Origin: Delftia acidovorans
GTDB lineage: Bacteria > Pseudomonadota > Gammaproteobacteria > Burkholderiales > Burkholderiaceae_C
NCBI GenBank assembly: GCA_031286585.1
Contig: JAITUC010000009.1
Location: forward strand, 1-64,000
Direction: 5' to 3'
Length of the DNA stretch: 64,000 bases
Position 1 is the stretch's first letter. The number at the start of each line of letters is the position of its first letter. The notes under the pieces are model-generated. The model had not been told where the DNA came from. It ran no database searches and saw only the letters and a list, made by a program, of their open reading frames with translations. A program made the position numbers and the translations under genes. Below, one piece after another: positions 16,696 through 25,804 of this stretch.

Positions 16696-17859
16696 TCAGA
16701 ACGGCTCTATGCCCAGGATGGCAGCGGCCTGCAGCGCCACAGCGCGCACGGCTTCGGGCGTGGGGCCGGTGACGTTCAGGTGGCCCATCTTGCGGCCGCG
16801 CTTGGCGTCGTGCTTGCCGTACAGGTGCAGGTGGCAGCCGGGCAGGGCCAGGACCTGGTCCCAGGCCGGCGCCTTGGCCTGTTCGCCGTCCTTGAACCAC
16901 AGGTCGCCCAGCAGGTTCAGCATGATGGACGGGCTGTGCTGGCGCGGCTGCGTCAGCGGCAGGCCGGTCATGCAGCGCACCTGCAGCTCGAACTGCGAGA
17001 CATCGCAGGCGTTCTGGCTGTAGTGGCCGCTGTTGTGCGGGCGCGGCGCGATCTCGTTGACCACGAGCATGCCGTCCTGCAGCACGAAGAATTCGACGCA
17101 GAGCACGCCCACGTAGTCCAGGCCGTCGGCCACGGAGCGTGCGGCGGCCAGCGCCTGCTCCACCTGGGCCTGCGGCAGGTTGCCTTCGTAGACCTCGGTC
17201 ACGGCGAGGATGCCTTCGCGGTGCAGGTTGCGCTGCACGGGCAGGTTGACCATGGAGCCGTCACGGCCGCGCGCCACGATGACCGAGCATTCATGGGCCA
17301 GCGGCAGCATTTTTTCCAGCACGCAGGCCACGCGGCCCAGTTGCTCCCAGGCGGTGGCCAGCTCGGCGGCGTTCTTCACGCGCACCTGGCCCTTGCCGTC
17401 GTAGCCCATGCGCGCGGTCTTGAGGATGCCGGGCAGCAGGCTGGCGTGCACGGCCGCCAGCTGGGCGGGCGTCTCGATCACCGCATAGGGCGCGCAGGGC
17501 ACGCCGCAGCGCACGAAGTGGGCCTTCTCCTGGGCGCGGTCCTGGGCAATGGCCACGCTGGAGCCTGCCGGCGAGACCGGCCGCTGGGCGGCCAGCAGGT
17601 TCAGCGCCGCAGCGGGCACGTTCTCGAATTCGGTGGTGACGGCGGCCGACAGGCGCGCCAGTTCGGCCAGACCCTGAGGGTCTTCGTAGCCGGTGCGGAT
17701 GTGGTGGTGGCTGACCAGGCCGGCAGGGCTGGTCGGGTCGGCATCGAGCACGGCCGTGAAATAGCCCATGGCCTGGGCCGATTGCACGAACATGCGGCCC
17801 AGCTGGCCGCCACCCAGCACGCCCAGCGTGGCGCCCGGCAGGATCACATCTGCGCTCAT
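16696..17859 (-). CDS. purK: N5-carboxyaminoimidazole ribonucleotide synthase
   Basis: A 387-residue ATP-grasp enzyme of purine synthesis, converting AIR, bicarbonate and ATP to N5-CAIR. GVLGGGQLGRMF lies at the N-terminus, GYDGKGQVRV in the ATP-grasp fold, and NEIAPRPHNSGHYS is the purK signature. It overlaps purE by 4 bp (ATGA), giving tight coupling to the mutase that uses its product. Confidence 0.97.
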   Translation of the reverse strand: MSADVILPGATLGVLGGGQLGRMFVQSAQAMGYFTAVLDADPTSPAGLVSHHHIRTGYEDPQGLAELARLSAAVTTEFENVPAAALNLLAAQRPVSPAGSSVAIAQDRAQEKAHFVRCGVPCAPYAVIETPAQLAAVHASLLPGILKTARMGYDGKGQVRVKNAAELATAWEQLGRVACVLEKMLPLAHECSVIVARGRDGSMVNLPVQRNLHREGILAVTEVYEGNLPQAQVEQALAAARSVADGLDYVGVLCVEFFVLQDGMLVVNEIAPRPHNSGHYSQNACDVSQFELQVRCMTGLPLTQPRQHSPSIMLNLLGDLWFKDGEQAKAPAWDQVLALPGCHLHLYGKHDAKRGRKMGHLNVTGPTPEAVRAVALQAAAILGIEPF

Positions 17860-18353
17860 ACGGCCACCGGGGGAAGCGTCATCGCGCGTGCTGCGGCGGT
17901 CTGCTCGGCACGGAAGGCTTCGAGCCTGGTGCGCAGGGCCGGGTCCTCATTGGCCAGCAGGGCCACGGCGAAGAGGGCCGCGTTGGCCGCGCCGGCCGCG
18001 CCGATGGCGAAGGTGGCCACGGGCACGCCCTTGGGCATCTGCACGATGGAGTGCAGCGAGTCCACGCCCTGCAGGTGGCGGCTGGCCACGGGCACGCCGA
18101 GCACGGGCACCACGGTCTTGGCGGCGATCATGCCGGGCAGGTGGGCAGCGCCCCCGGCACCCGCGATGATGGCCTTCAGGCCCCGGCCGGCAGCGGCCTC
18201 GGCGTAGGCGAACATGTCGTCGGGCATGCGGTGGGCCGAGACGACCTGGGCTTCATGGGCGATGCCAAATTGCTGAAGAATGGCAACTGCGTGCTGCATG
18301 GTCTCCCAGTCGCTGCTGGAGCCCATGACCACACCGATCTGGATGGAGTTCAT
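17856..18353 (-). CDS. purE: N5-carboxyaminoimidazole ribonucleotide mutase
   Basis: A 165-residue class I PurE that rearranges N5-CAIR to CAIR. The signatures are VGVVMGSSSDWETM-like sequence at the N-terminus (IGVVMGSSSDWETMQHA), VSAHRMPDDM containing the catalytic histidine, and AGAGGAAHLPGMIAAKT. It is first in the purE-purK-tsaC operon. On the minus strand TAAAAT about 45 bp upstream of the ATG is a possible -10 element. Confidence 0.97.
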   Translation of the reverse strand: MNSIQIGVVMGSSSDWETMQHAVAILQQFGIAHEAQVVSAHRMPDDMFAYAEAAAGRGLKAIIAGAGGAAHLPGMIAAKTVVPVLGVPVASRHLQGVDSLHSIVQMPKGVPVATFAIGAAGAANAALFAVALLANEDPALRTRLEAFRAEQTAAARAMTLPPVAV

Positions 18354-18436
18354 GTCGTGAGGGCGCCTGCGGCCCGGCCTAGTGGAACCCGCGATTTTAC
18401 TTTTTTAGTCCTAATTCGCGTAATCCATGCGCCAAA

Positions 18437-19828
18437 TCACCGCACAGCCGTGTGCTGCTCGCGCGCAAACCCCAGCACGCGCTGGCGAAACACACGGGCC
18501 AGCCAGGCCAGGGCCAGCCCCAGCTGCACGGCCAGCGACAGCCACATTCCACTGGTGACGGGCTTTGTCAGGCCGGCCGCCAGCGGCTGGGCCAGCACGG
18601 CGGCATCGGCCCCGGCCAGGCCAAAGGCCAGCAGCGGCAGCACGATGTTGACCAGCAGCCAGGTGACGGCAAACGCGGCCAGCGGCGACTTGATGCGCCC
18701 TGCCAGCAGGGAAAAGCCCGTGGCCAGCGCGGCATCGCGCAGCAACTGCGCCGTGGCCAGGGCCGCCAGTTGGGCTGCACCCGGCGACAGGATGGGCTGG
18801 CCGCCCGCGGGCCACAGCAGCCACAGCGCGCAGGCCAGCACGGCCAGCAGCCAGCTCACGGGCCACAGCGGCAGCGCTTCGAGCGCGCCACGCCAGCGCC
18901 CCTGCAGCACGCACCACTGCACCTGGCGCCAGCTGCGCAGGCCCTCGTCCATGCCGTGCAGGCAGACATAGGCCGTGCCCGCCAGCGCCAACCCGGTGGT
19001 CCAAGCGAAGAAAGAGGCCGGGCCGGGGCCCTGCAACTGCATTGCATCAAGGTGCATGCCGCCAAAGGCCAGGCCCGCCACGCACAGGCCCAGCGGCCAG
19101 GCCCAGGGCAGGGTGCGCACATCCAGCCGCGTGCACAGCAGCCGCCACAGGGCCAGCAGGCCCAGCCCCAGCGCGATGGCGCCGAACAGGTAGATGGCGC
19201 CGCGCCCCTGCAGCGGCACGGACCACCACAGCACAGGGCGGCCTTCTTCGCGGCCCAGCTGCTCGGTCAACCGGCCCAGGATGGGGCCGGGCAGCACCAT
19301 CACGAACAGCAGCGGCACCATCACGAAGCGGATGCGGCGCGCGGGCTGCTCCTTCGGCCCCCAGCCCATGAGCACGGAGTGCATGCTCCAGGCCTGCAGG
19401 GCCAGGCCCCACAGCATGGCCTGCAGCACGGCGTGCACGCCCCAGGCCAGCCCGCCCGGCTGGCCCGCCGAGGTGGCCAGCACGGCCAGCGCGCACCACA
19501 GCATGTACAGCCAGGCCGCCAGCGGGGCGCCCAGCAGCTTGCCCCAGGCCATCTGCCAGGGCGTCAGGGCCGACAGGCGCTGCCAGTCCCAGGTGTGCTG
19601 GCGCGCCTCTTCGTTGAGGCCGCGCCCGGCCAGCACGCTGCCCAGGCCGGCCGCGGCGATCCACATGCCGATCAGGGCGGCGATCAGCAGGGCATGCAGG
19701 CGGTCTTCGGGCTGGACCAGGACCATTGGCGTGGCCAGCAGCAAGGCGGTGAGCAGCAGGCTCCAGCCCAGTTGGGCGGGCCGCCAGTTGAGCCAGAGCT
19801 GGCGCTGGAATTCGGGGTTGTGCGTCAT
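18437..19828 (-). CDS. ABC exporter membrane subunit (ABC-2-like)
   Basis: A 463-residue integral membrane protein with roughly ten to twelve hydrophobic segments, for example WSLLLTALLLATPMVLV and LFGAIALGLGLLALWRLL. No enzyme motif is seen. The gene starts inside the last codons of the ATP-binding gene (4-bp ATGA overlap), so it is almost certainly the permease half of that transporter. The substrate is unknown. The closest architecture is a drug, peptide or lipid exporter of the ABC-2 class. Leu, Ala and Trp content is very high. Confidence 0.8.
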   Translation of the reverse strand: MTHNPEFQRQLWLNWRPAQLGWSLLLTALLLATPMVLVQPEDRLHALLIAALIGMWIAAAGLGSVLAGRGLNEEARQHTWDWQRLSALTPWQMAWGKLLGAPLAAWLYMLWCALAVLATSAGQPGGLAWGVHAVLQAMLWGLALQAWSMHSVLMGWGPKEQPARRIRFVMVPLLFVMVLPGPILGRLTEQLGREEGRPVLWWSVPLQGRGAIYLFGAIALGLGLLALWRLLCTRLDVRTLPWAWPLGLCVAGLAFGGMHLDAMQLQGPGPASFFAWTTGLALAGTAYVCLHGMDEGLRSWRQVQWCVLQGRWRGALEALPLWPVSWLLAVLACALWLLWPAGGQPILSPGAAQLAALATAQLLRDAALATGFSLLAGRIKSPLAAFAVTWLLVNIVLPLLAFGLAGADAAVLAQPLAAGLTKPVTSGMWLSLAVQLGLALAWLARVFRQRVLGFAREQHTAVR

Positions 19829-20811
19829 GGCTGCTCCGCAGGGGTGAGGGGGGCTGCGGCCTGCAGGCCGCGTGCGTAGCGGTCCTGCAGGCGCTCGCGC
19901 ACGGGCGCCAGGCTGGACACGGGCAGGCCGGCGCCGACCAGGCGTGCCAGCAGGTCGGCGCGTTCGCGCGGCGGCGTGGGCAGCCACAGCTGCAGGTGCA
20001 GCAGGCCCTGGTCATTGGGCGGCGGCACGGGGGTGTCGGGAAGGACCAGGTGCAGCTGCCGCGCCAGCGATTCGGCCGAGGCACCCGGCGGCGGTGCCAG
20101 CTCCAGCGCGTACAGCGCCAGCGGCACATCGCCGCTGGCGGCCGGCGCCTGTATGCCGCCGTGCAGGGCCTCGTGGCTTTCCACGCGGCCGCCGCGCAGG
20201 CTCAGGATGTGTGTGCAGTACTCGTCGAGTTCGCTGAGGATGTGGCTGGAGACGATCAGGGTCATGCCCTGGGCCTGCAGAGCCCGCATCAGCTGGGACA
20301 GGCTGGCGCGTGCCTCGGGGTCCAGGCCGCTGGCCGGCTCGTCCAGCAGCAGCACGCGCGGCTGGTGGACGATGGCCTGGCCGATGGCCACGCGCTGGCG
20401 CTGGCCGCGAGACAGCTCGGTGGGCAGGCGCTCCAGCAGATCGGCCAGGCCCAGCTGCCCGGCCACGCGTGCCACGCGCTGCGGCGCCTCCGACGGGGGC
20501 ACGCCCATGGACAGGGCTGCGTACTGCAGGCAGCGCCGCACGCTCAGGCGGTCATAGAGGCCGAAGAAATCCGACAGATAGCCCAGGTGCCGGTGCACTT
20601 CGCGGGGCTGCTCCTGCACGGCAATGCCATGCACCTCGACCTGGCCCGACAGCGGCTGGTCCAGCCCGGCGATGCAGCGCATCAGCGTGGATTTTCCGGC
20701 GCCGTTGGGGCCGACCAGGGCCGTGACGGTGCCTGCGGCGATATGGACGCTGACGCCATCGAGCGCGCGGTGGCCGGGGTACTCGAACACCAGCTGCGAA
20801 ACCTTGATCAA
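19825..20811 (-). CDS. ABC transporter ATP-binding protein (exporter type)
   Basis: A 328-residue ATPase. Walker A is VGPNGAGKST at about residues 37-46, the signature motif is LSRGQRQRVAIGQA, Walker B is VLLLDEPASGLDP and the switch histidine lies in SSHILSE. The signature is LSRGQ rather than LSGGQ. About 100 further residues after the switch are typical of exporter ATPases. The start is a TTG at 20811, with GAGGGAGG about 8 nt upstream. No ATG is available in frame near the domain start. It pairs with the membrane gene that follows it. Confidence 0.9.
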   Translation of the reverse strand: MIKVSQLVFEYPGHRALDGVSVHIAAGTVTALVGPNGAGKSTLMRCIAGLDQPLSGQVEVHGIAVQEQPREVHRHLGYLSDFFGLYDRLSVRRCLQYAALSMGVPPSEAPQRVARVAGQLGLADLLERLPTELSRGQRQRVAIGQAIVHQPRVLLLDEPASGLDPEARASLSQLMRALQAQGMTLIVSSHILSELDEYCTHILSLRGGRVESHEALHGGIQAPAASGDVPLALYALELAPPPGASAESLARQLHLVLPDTPVPPPNDQGLLHLQLWLPTPPRERADLLARLVGAGLPVSSLAPVRERLQDRYARGLQAAAPLTPAEQP

Positions 20812-21086
20812 GGCGAGCCCTCCCTCATTGTGTTGATGGCAGGCCGCAATGGCGGCACAGCGCGCCAATATAGCCCAGCGCTGCAGCGCCGCGCCCTCGG
20901 CCGGCCGGCTTGAAATGCGCGCAGCCCGCTCCCATCTGGGGTGGCTGCCGCCCCTGGCGTTCACGCCTCGGGCCTTTGAATTGCTGGAGAATCACACGGT
21001 CCGCATCGGAGGCATTCGGCCGCCGAACTCCGAACCGCCACAGTCCGCGCGCCCTGGCCGCGCGCCTTGCCACAGGGTCTGATCAC

Positions 21087-22043
21087 ATGATTGATGTCAC
21101 CATTGAGAATTTCGAAGCCGAAGTCGTCGCCGCCTCCATGCAGGTGCCGGTGCTCGTCGACTTCTGGGCGCCCTGGTGCGGCCCGTGCAAGACGCTGGGC
21201 CCCATCCTGGAAAAGCTCGAAGTGGCCTATGAAGGCCGCTTCAAGCTGGTCAAGATCGATTCCGACCAGGAGCAGCAGCTGGCCGGCATGTTCGGCATCC
21301 GCTCCATCCCGACCTGCATTCTGATGATGGGCGGCCGCCCCGTGGACGGCTTCATGGGCGCCCAGCCCGAAGGCAAGCTGCGCGAGTTCCTCGACAAGCA
21401 CCTGCCCTCCGAGGGCGAGCTGGCCGCCGAGGCCGAGGCCGACGAGGCCCACCAGTTGCTGGAAGCCGGCGACACCCAGGCCGCCCTGCAAAAGCTGGCC
21501 GACGCCCTGGCCGCCGACCCGGCCAACGACGATGCACGCTTCGACTACGTGCGCCTGCTGATCGCCACGGGCGGCTACGAAGAGGCCGGCGCCCTGCTGG
21601 CCGAGCCGCTCAAGCGCATTCCCCAGCCCACGCGCTTCGAGGCGCTCAACCAGTGGCTGCAGTGCATGCTGTTCGTGCACAACGACGAGCGCGGCAACTG
21701 GGAATTTGCGCAGTTCGACGCCGTCATCGCGCAGAACAAGCGCGACTTCGACACCCGCTTCGGCAAGGCCCGGGCCCTGGCCGCCGAAGGCCAATGGGCG
21801 GCCAGCATGGACGAACTGCTGGAAATCATCATGCGCGACAAGGATTGGAACGGCCAGGCCGCGCGCAAGCTCTACGTGGGCATCCTGGAGCTGCTCACGC
21901 CGCCCAGGCCCAAGAAGCAGGACGCCATCCCCGGCAAGAGCAGCGGCGGCATCGAGCTGCTGGGCAAGGGTGGCGCCGAGCAGGACGAAGCCACGCAACT
22001 GGTCAACGGCTACCGCCGCAAGCTCAGCATGGCGCTGAACTGA
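21087..22043 (+). CDS. cnoX: Thioredoxin-TPR protein, CnoX/YbbN-like
   Basis: A 318-residue protein. The N-terminal thioredoxin domain (residues 1-110) keeps an active-site WCGPC, Cys31 and Cys34, and has cis-proline context SIPTC. The C-terminal half is a co-chaperone TPR-like helical region (DEAHQLLEAGDTQAALQKLADAL onward). E. coli CnoX is a holdase that protects proteins from bleach oxidation and works with GroEL/DnaK. It lacks the second cysteine, whereas this protein has the full CGPC and could also be redox active. It stands alone and is followed by a clear terminator. Confidence 0.88.
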   Translation: MIDVTIENFEAEVVAASMQVPVLVDFWAPWCGPCKTLGPILEKLEVAYEGRFKLVKIDSDQEQQLAGMFGIRSIPTCILMMGGRPVDGFMGAQPEGKLREFLDKHLPSEGELAAEAEADEAHQLLEAGDTQAALQKLADALAADPANDDARFDYVRLLIATGGYEEAGALLAEPLKRIPQPTRFEALNQWLQCMLFVHNDERGNWEFAQFDAVIAQNKRDFDTRFGKARALAAEGQWAASMDELLEIIMRDKDWNGQAARKLYVGILELLTPPRPKKQDAIPGKSSGGIELLGKGGAEQDEATQLVNGYRRKLSMALN

Positions 22044-22071
22044 GACCGGCGCTGCACTGGTGAAGAAACGG

Positions 22072-22094
22072 GGGAGCCTTGCGGCTCCCTTTTT
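22072..22094 (+). terminator. Rho-independent terminator after cnoX
   Basis: A perfect stem GGGAGCC (22072-22078) and GGCTCCC (22083-22089) with a TTGC loop, followed by TTTTT. It lies about 28 bp after the stop codon. Confidence 0.92.
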
Positions 22095-22106
22095 CATGGC
22101 GAGGGC

Positions 22107-22925
22107 TCAGGGTGCAACCGGTTCCTCGGCCGCATGCGCGCGGTGCAGCAACTGCACGAAGCCGGGCGCATCCGGAAGATGCACATCGGCCAGGCGCCTG
22201 ACCGGAATGCCGGGAGACCACGAATTCATCACCACGGCGCCGGCCAGGGATGGCAGGTCGGCCAGGGTCAGCACGGCCTGGCGCTGCGCCACGCCCAGGC
22301 GCTGCAACTGGCGCCGCAGCATGGACTCGGTCGTGCCTGGCAGCACCTCGGCGCGCGGCCAGACCACGGCATCCCCATCCCAGAAGGCCAGGTTCCAGAT
22401 GGTGGCCTCGCCAATGTGGCCGTGGCGGTCGGCAAAGGCGGCATCGTCAAAGCCCTGGGCCACGGCGCGGCGCAGCAGGTGCGTCTTGGCCACCTCGCCC
22501 ACATGCTTGAGGTGGGGCAGCATGCGCTCATGCTCGAACAGCGCCAGGCTCAGGGGCCCGGCAGGTCCCGAGGCGGGGGCCGAGGTGCGCACCAGCATGC
22601 GCGGCCGCGCATCGGCGGCCGTGAACTCCCCGGCAGGCGAGTACACCGTGGCGGTCAGCGACACATCCTGCGGGCCGTTGGCAAGCGCCGCCCGCAGCTG
22701 CGCCTGGACATCGTCATCGGGCAAGGCCCGGCCGTACAGCTCCAGCGAGGCCTGGCGCAGGCGCTGCAGATGCAGATCCAGCCCGCGCAGCCGGCCGCCG
22801 CGCACCTGCATGGCCGTGAAATGGGCATGGCCTGCAAAGGCCAGGGCGGCGAGTTCAGCCGCCGTCGCGGGCTGTCCATTGATAAGGCTGGTGAAGAAAG
22901 AGGCGGTTTCCATGGGTTCATTCAT
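22107..22925 (-). CDS. Class-IV aminotransferase-like PLP enzyme
   Basis: A 272-residue fold-type IV PLP enzyme of the branched-chain aminotransferase/ADC lyase group. Family marks are GHAHFTAMQVRGGRLRGLDLHLQRL, the lysine in LPHLKHVGEVAKT and the glutamate in HIGEATIWNLAFWDG. The members could be transaminases or 4-amino-4-deoxychorismate lyases. It carries FEHERMLPHLKHV rather than the usual LKT block, so the exact reaction is open. The ATG at 22925 lies in a palindrome shared with the divergent LysR gene. Proteins labelled "aminotransferase class IV family" of this length are common in Comamonadaceae. Confidence 0.8.
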   Translation of the reverse strand: MNEPMETASFFTSLINGQPATAAELAALAFAGHAHFTAMQVRGGRLRGLDLHLQRLRQASLELYGRALPDDDVQAQLRAALANGPQDVSLTATVYSPAGEFTAADARPRMLVRTSAPASGPAGPLSLALFEHERMLPHLKHVGEVAKTHLLRRAVAQGFDDAAFADRHGHIGEATIWNLAFWDGDAVVWPRAEVLPGTTESMLRRQLQRLGVAQRQAVLTLADLPSLAGAVVMNSWSPGIPVRRLADVHLPDAPGFVQLLHRAHAAEEPVAP

Positions 22926-22939
22926 CAAGTTTTCTTGAT
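22924..22939. promoter_or_regulatory. Palindromic operator over the aminotransferase start codon
   Basis: ATCAAG-TTTT-CTTGAT, a perfect 16-bp dyad whose left end contains part of the aminotransferase start codon. TTCATCAAG recurs at 22985-22993, 64 bp downstream toward the LysR gene, followed by a weaker half (ATTTGA). The arrangement suggests a strong and a weak site for the divergent LysR regulator. Confidence 0.55.
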
Positions 22940-23009
22940 TGTTCGATGGAGATTCCAAAAGAGGAAGCAAGTAGTATTCGCTCCTTCATCAAGGAAAATT
23001 TGAAGATCC

Positions 23010-23921
23010 ATGCGCCAGCTTCCACCGGGCACGCGCGCCCTGCGCAGCTTCGAGGCTGCAGGGCGCCACCTGAACTTCACGCGTGCGGCCGACGAACTGG
23101 GGCTGACCCCGGCGGCGGTCAGCCACCAGATCAAGGAGATGGAGGAACAGCTGGGCCTGGTCCTCTTCACGCGCAACAGCCGCAGCATGCAGCTCACGCC
23201 CGCAGGCAGCGTGCTGCTGGAGGCCACGGCCGAGGCGCTGGGCCTGCTGCGGCGCGCCACCGGCCGGGCGCGCCAGCTGGCCCGGGGCGAGGCGCGGCTG
23301 CGCCTGTCGCTGGGCGCGCGCTTTGCCACGCAGTGGCTGCTGCCCCGGCTGCCGCGCTTTCGCGCCGCGCATCCGCAGATCGAACTGAGCTTCGACATCT
23401 GCGATGAGGTGCGCGACTTCGAGGCCGATGACATCGACGCCGCCATCCGTTTCGGCACCGGCCGTGATCCGCACACCCTGGCGGTGCGCCTGTTCGATGC
23501 CAGGGTGATCCCCGTCTGCAGCCCGTCCCTGCTGCAGTCCGGCCCGCCGCTGACCCGACCCGCTGACCTGCTGGCGCACACGCTGTGCCATGTCGATTGC
23601 AGGGTGGACGGCCAGGTCTGGCCGAACTGGCCGATGTGGATGGCAGCGGCCGGCGTGGAGGGCCTGGACGCCCGCCGCTGCATCGCCTTCACCGACTCCA
23701 GCCATGTCGTGCAGGCCGTGATGGACGGCGGCGCCGTGGGCCTGGTCGAGCAGGACCTGGTGGCCGAAGACCTGGCCCGTGGCCGCCTGGTGCGCCTGTT
23801 CGATATCGCCGTGGGCCTGGGCCCTGCCTATGCCTACCACCTGCTCTACCCCCGGCGCAGCCAGGGCCGGCCGGCCATCGAGGCGCTGCGTGCGTGGGTG
23901 CTGCAGGAGGCCGGGCTGTAG
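23010..23921 (+). CDS. LysR-family regulator, GcvA-like
   Basis: A 303-residue LysR protein of the GcvA branch. It starts LPPGTRALRSFEAAGRHLNFTRAADEL, the usual start of this branch (LNALRAFEAAARH-type). The helix-turn-helix includes LGLTPAAVSHQIKEMEEQLG, and the effector domain begins RLRLSLGARFATQWLLPRLPRF. It diverges from the class-IV aminotransferase gene and probably controls it. Confidence 0.88.
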   Translation: MRQLPPGTRALRSFEAAGRHLNFTRAADELGLTPAAVSHQIKEMEEQLGLVLFTRNSRSMQLTPAGSVLLEATAEALGLLRRATGRARQLARGEARLRLSLGARFATQWLLPRLPRFRAAHPQIELSFDICDEVRDFEADDIDAAIRFGTGRDPHTLAVRLFDARVIPVCSPSLLQSGPPLTRPADLLAHTLCHVDCRVDGQVWPNWPMWMAAAGVEGLDARRCIAFTDSSHVVQAVMDGGAVGLVEQDLVAEDLARGRLVRLFDIAVGLGPAYAYHLLYPRRSQGRPAIEALRAWVLQEAGL

Positions 23922-23924
23922 CGC

Positions 23925-24821
23925 CTATTGCCGTAAGGGATCGGCAAATCGCATCAACCCGCGCACCACGGCCTGCACGGCCGGGTCTTGTTGCGCTGCG
24001 CTGCGGCAGGCCAGTCCCAGCGGGCGTGTCAGGGCGGGGCTGAGCCCGCGCTGCTGCAGCGTGCGGCTGACGGCGTCCATGGGCTCCTCGCGCGGCAGGA
24101 CGGTGGGACCGTGGCCTGCGGCGACCAGGGCGCGTATGCCTTCGGGAAAACTCATTTCCATGCGCGGCTGGGGCAGCAGGCCGGCCTGGGCGAACCATTG
24201 GGACAGCAGGCGGTGCATCTGGGTGCCAGCGGCAAAGCCTATCCAGGGCTGGGCGTTGAGCCATTCGGGCGTGATCCGGTCGGGCAGCGGCATCTGCGGC
24301 GGGGCGAACAGCTCCATGGGGTCGTTGCGCCAGGCCCGCATTTCCAGGCCGGAAGGCACGGGCTGGGGCAGCCCGACCAGGGCCAGGTCCAGGTGGCCGG
24401 TCGCCAGGCGCTGCATGGCCTGGGCGGAGCTCACGACTTCCAGGCGCAGTTCCACGCCGGGCGCGTGCGCGGCCAGCCATTGCAGCAGTTCGGGCAGGAG
24501 CAGGGGGCTGACGCCGGCCGAGGCGCCTATGCGCACGCTGGCGCCAAAGCCCTCGGCACGCTTGCGCACCTGGCGCAGCAGGGCCTCGCTGTCGGCCAGC
24601 AGGCGGCGTCCGCCTTCGGCCAGCAGAGCACCTGCGGGCGTGAGCTGCGCCTGGCGCTTGCCGCGCACCAGCAGCGGTGTGTCCAGGCGCGCTTCCAGCT
24701 CCTGGATGTGCAGGCTGACGGCGGGCGGCGACAGGTGAAGGGCCTGGGCGGCGGCAGCCAGCGTGCCCAGGTCGGCCACGGCCACCAGGGTCTGGAGCTG
24801 GTCGAGGTTCAGGCGTCGCAT
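23925..24821 (-). CDS. LysR-family regulator, divergent from EamA transporter
   Basis: A 298-residue LysR protein. The helix-turn-helix spans about residues 4-62 (LDQLQTLVAVADLGTLAAAAQALHLS then PPAVSLHIQELEARL). The effector domain starts near SVRIGASAGVSPLLLPELL. It converges on the GcvA-like gene with only 3 bp between stop codons and diverges from the EamA-family transporter gene, its probable target. Confidence 0.88.
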   Translation of the reverse strand: MRRLNLDQLQTLVAVADLGTLAAAAQALHLSPPAVSLHIQELEARLDTPLLVRGKRQAQLTPAGALLAEGGRRLLADSEALLRQVRKRAEGFGASVRIGASAGVSPLLLPELLQWLAAHAPGVELRLEVVSSAQAMQRLATGHLDLALVGLPQPVPSGLEMRAWRNDPMELFAPPQMPLPDRITPEWLNAQPWIGFAAGTQMHRLLSQWFAQAGLLPQPRMEMSFPEGIRALVAAGHGPTVLPREEPMDAVSRTLQQRGLSPALTRPLGLACRSAAQQDPAVQAVVRGLMRFADPLRQ

Positions 24822-24848
24822 CAGGTTTCCTGAAGATGATGTTCCGAA

Positions 24849-24879
24849 GATTCGACTTTATCTAATTTGGGTGCGAATC
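24849..24879. promoter_or_regulatory. Possible operator for the LysR/EamA pair
   Basis: GATTCG-N19-CGAATC, with perfect 6-bp arms, lies in the 94-bp divergent spacer. The half-sites are 25 bp apart from start to start. The spacing is long for a single LysR dyad, so this is a weak call. Confidence 0.3.
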
Positions 24880-24915
24880 CATCATCCGGTCCCGTATCAA
24901 GAACGAGGCCATGGA

Positions 24916-25776
24916 ATGGAATTGAGCAATGCGGTGCTGGCCGCGGCCCTGGGGGCCGCGCTGATGAATGCGGGATGGAACAGCGCCATCAAGCTGGGCG
25001 GCGACAAGATGGTCGCCATGGCGCTGACCACGGGGCTGGCCAGCCTGTGGTCGCTGCTGGTGCTGCCCTGGCTGGACTGGCGCGCGGCGGCGTTGTGGGG
25101 CGCATCGGTGTGGTGGTGGCTGGCGGCTTCGGTGGCCGTGCACACCGTCTATCACTTCGTGCTGCCGCGCGCCTACCAGCATGGCGAGTTCGGCGTGGTC
25201 TACCCGGTGGCGCGGGGCAGTGCGCCGCTGTTCGTCACGCTGGGCGCGGCGCTGCTGGCCGGAGAGTGGCCGGGCGCGACCGGGCTGGCCGGCGTGCTGT
25301 GCCTGTCGCTGGGCGTGCTGGCGCTGTCGGTGCGCAGCGGCGCGGCCAGCGGTTATGGCGGCAGCGGCTATGCGCTGGCCACGGGCGCCATGATCGCCTG
25401 CTACACGGTCATCGACGGGCTGGGTGCGCGTGCCTCCGGCTCCGCGCTGCTCTATGCGGCCCTGCTCACGCTGGGCGATGGCCTGGCCACGGTGCTGATC
25501 GTCGCCTGGCGGCGCGGTCCCGCCGTGCTGCGTGTCGATGCGCGCACCTGGCGCCTGTGCGCCCTGGCCGCCGCCATGCAGCTGAGCGCCAGCTGGATGG
25601 CGACCTGGGCGCTGTCGCAGGCGCCCATGGGCCTGGTGTCTGCGCTGCGCGAAAGCAGCGTGCTGTTTGCGGGCTGGATCGCCGCCTGGCTGATGCGCGA
25701 ACGCCTGGGCCGCGTGCGCATGCTGGCCTCGGCGCTGGTGTTCGGCGGCATCGTGCTGGTGCGCTGGGGCCGCTGA
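24916..25776 (+). CDS. EamA/DMT-family membrane transporter
   Basis: A 286-residue protein with about ten hydrophobic segments in two related halves, the drug/metabolite transporter layout. Typical EamA phrases are YHFVLPRAYQHGEFGVVYPVARGSAPLFV in the first half and SALRESSVLFAGWIAAWLMRERL in the second. The ATG at 24916 is used because an ATG 5 bp earlier runs into a stop after four codons. GAGG lies about 8 nt upstream. The substrate is unknown, with amino acid or metabolite efflux typical. It is divergent from a LysR gene. Confidence 0.88.
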   Translation: MELSNAVLAAALGAALMNAGWNSAIKLGGDKMVAMALTTGLASLWSLLVLPWLDWRAAALWGASVWWWLAASVAVHTVYHFVLPRAYQHGEFGVVYPVARGSAPLFVTLGAALLAGEWPGATGLAGVLCLSLGVLALSVRSGAASGYGGSGYALATGAMIACYTVIDGLGARASGSALLYAALLTLGDGLATVLIVAWRRGPAVLRVDARTWRLCALAAAMQLSASWMATWALSQAPMGLVSALRESSVLFAGWIAAWLMRERLGRVRMLASALVFGGIVLVRWGR

Positions 25777-25804
25777 ACTGCCCCGCGCCCGGCCCTCTGC
25801 GTGA

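Noticed and set aside
24903..24925. ATG at 24911 as the EamA start
   Set aside because: That frame reaches a stop after four codons. The overlapping ATG at 24916 opens the transporter frame.
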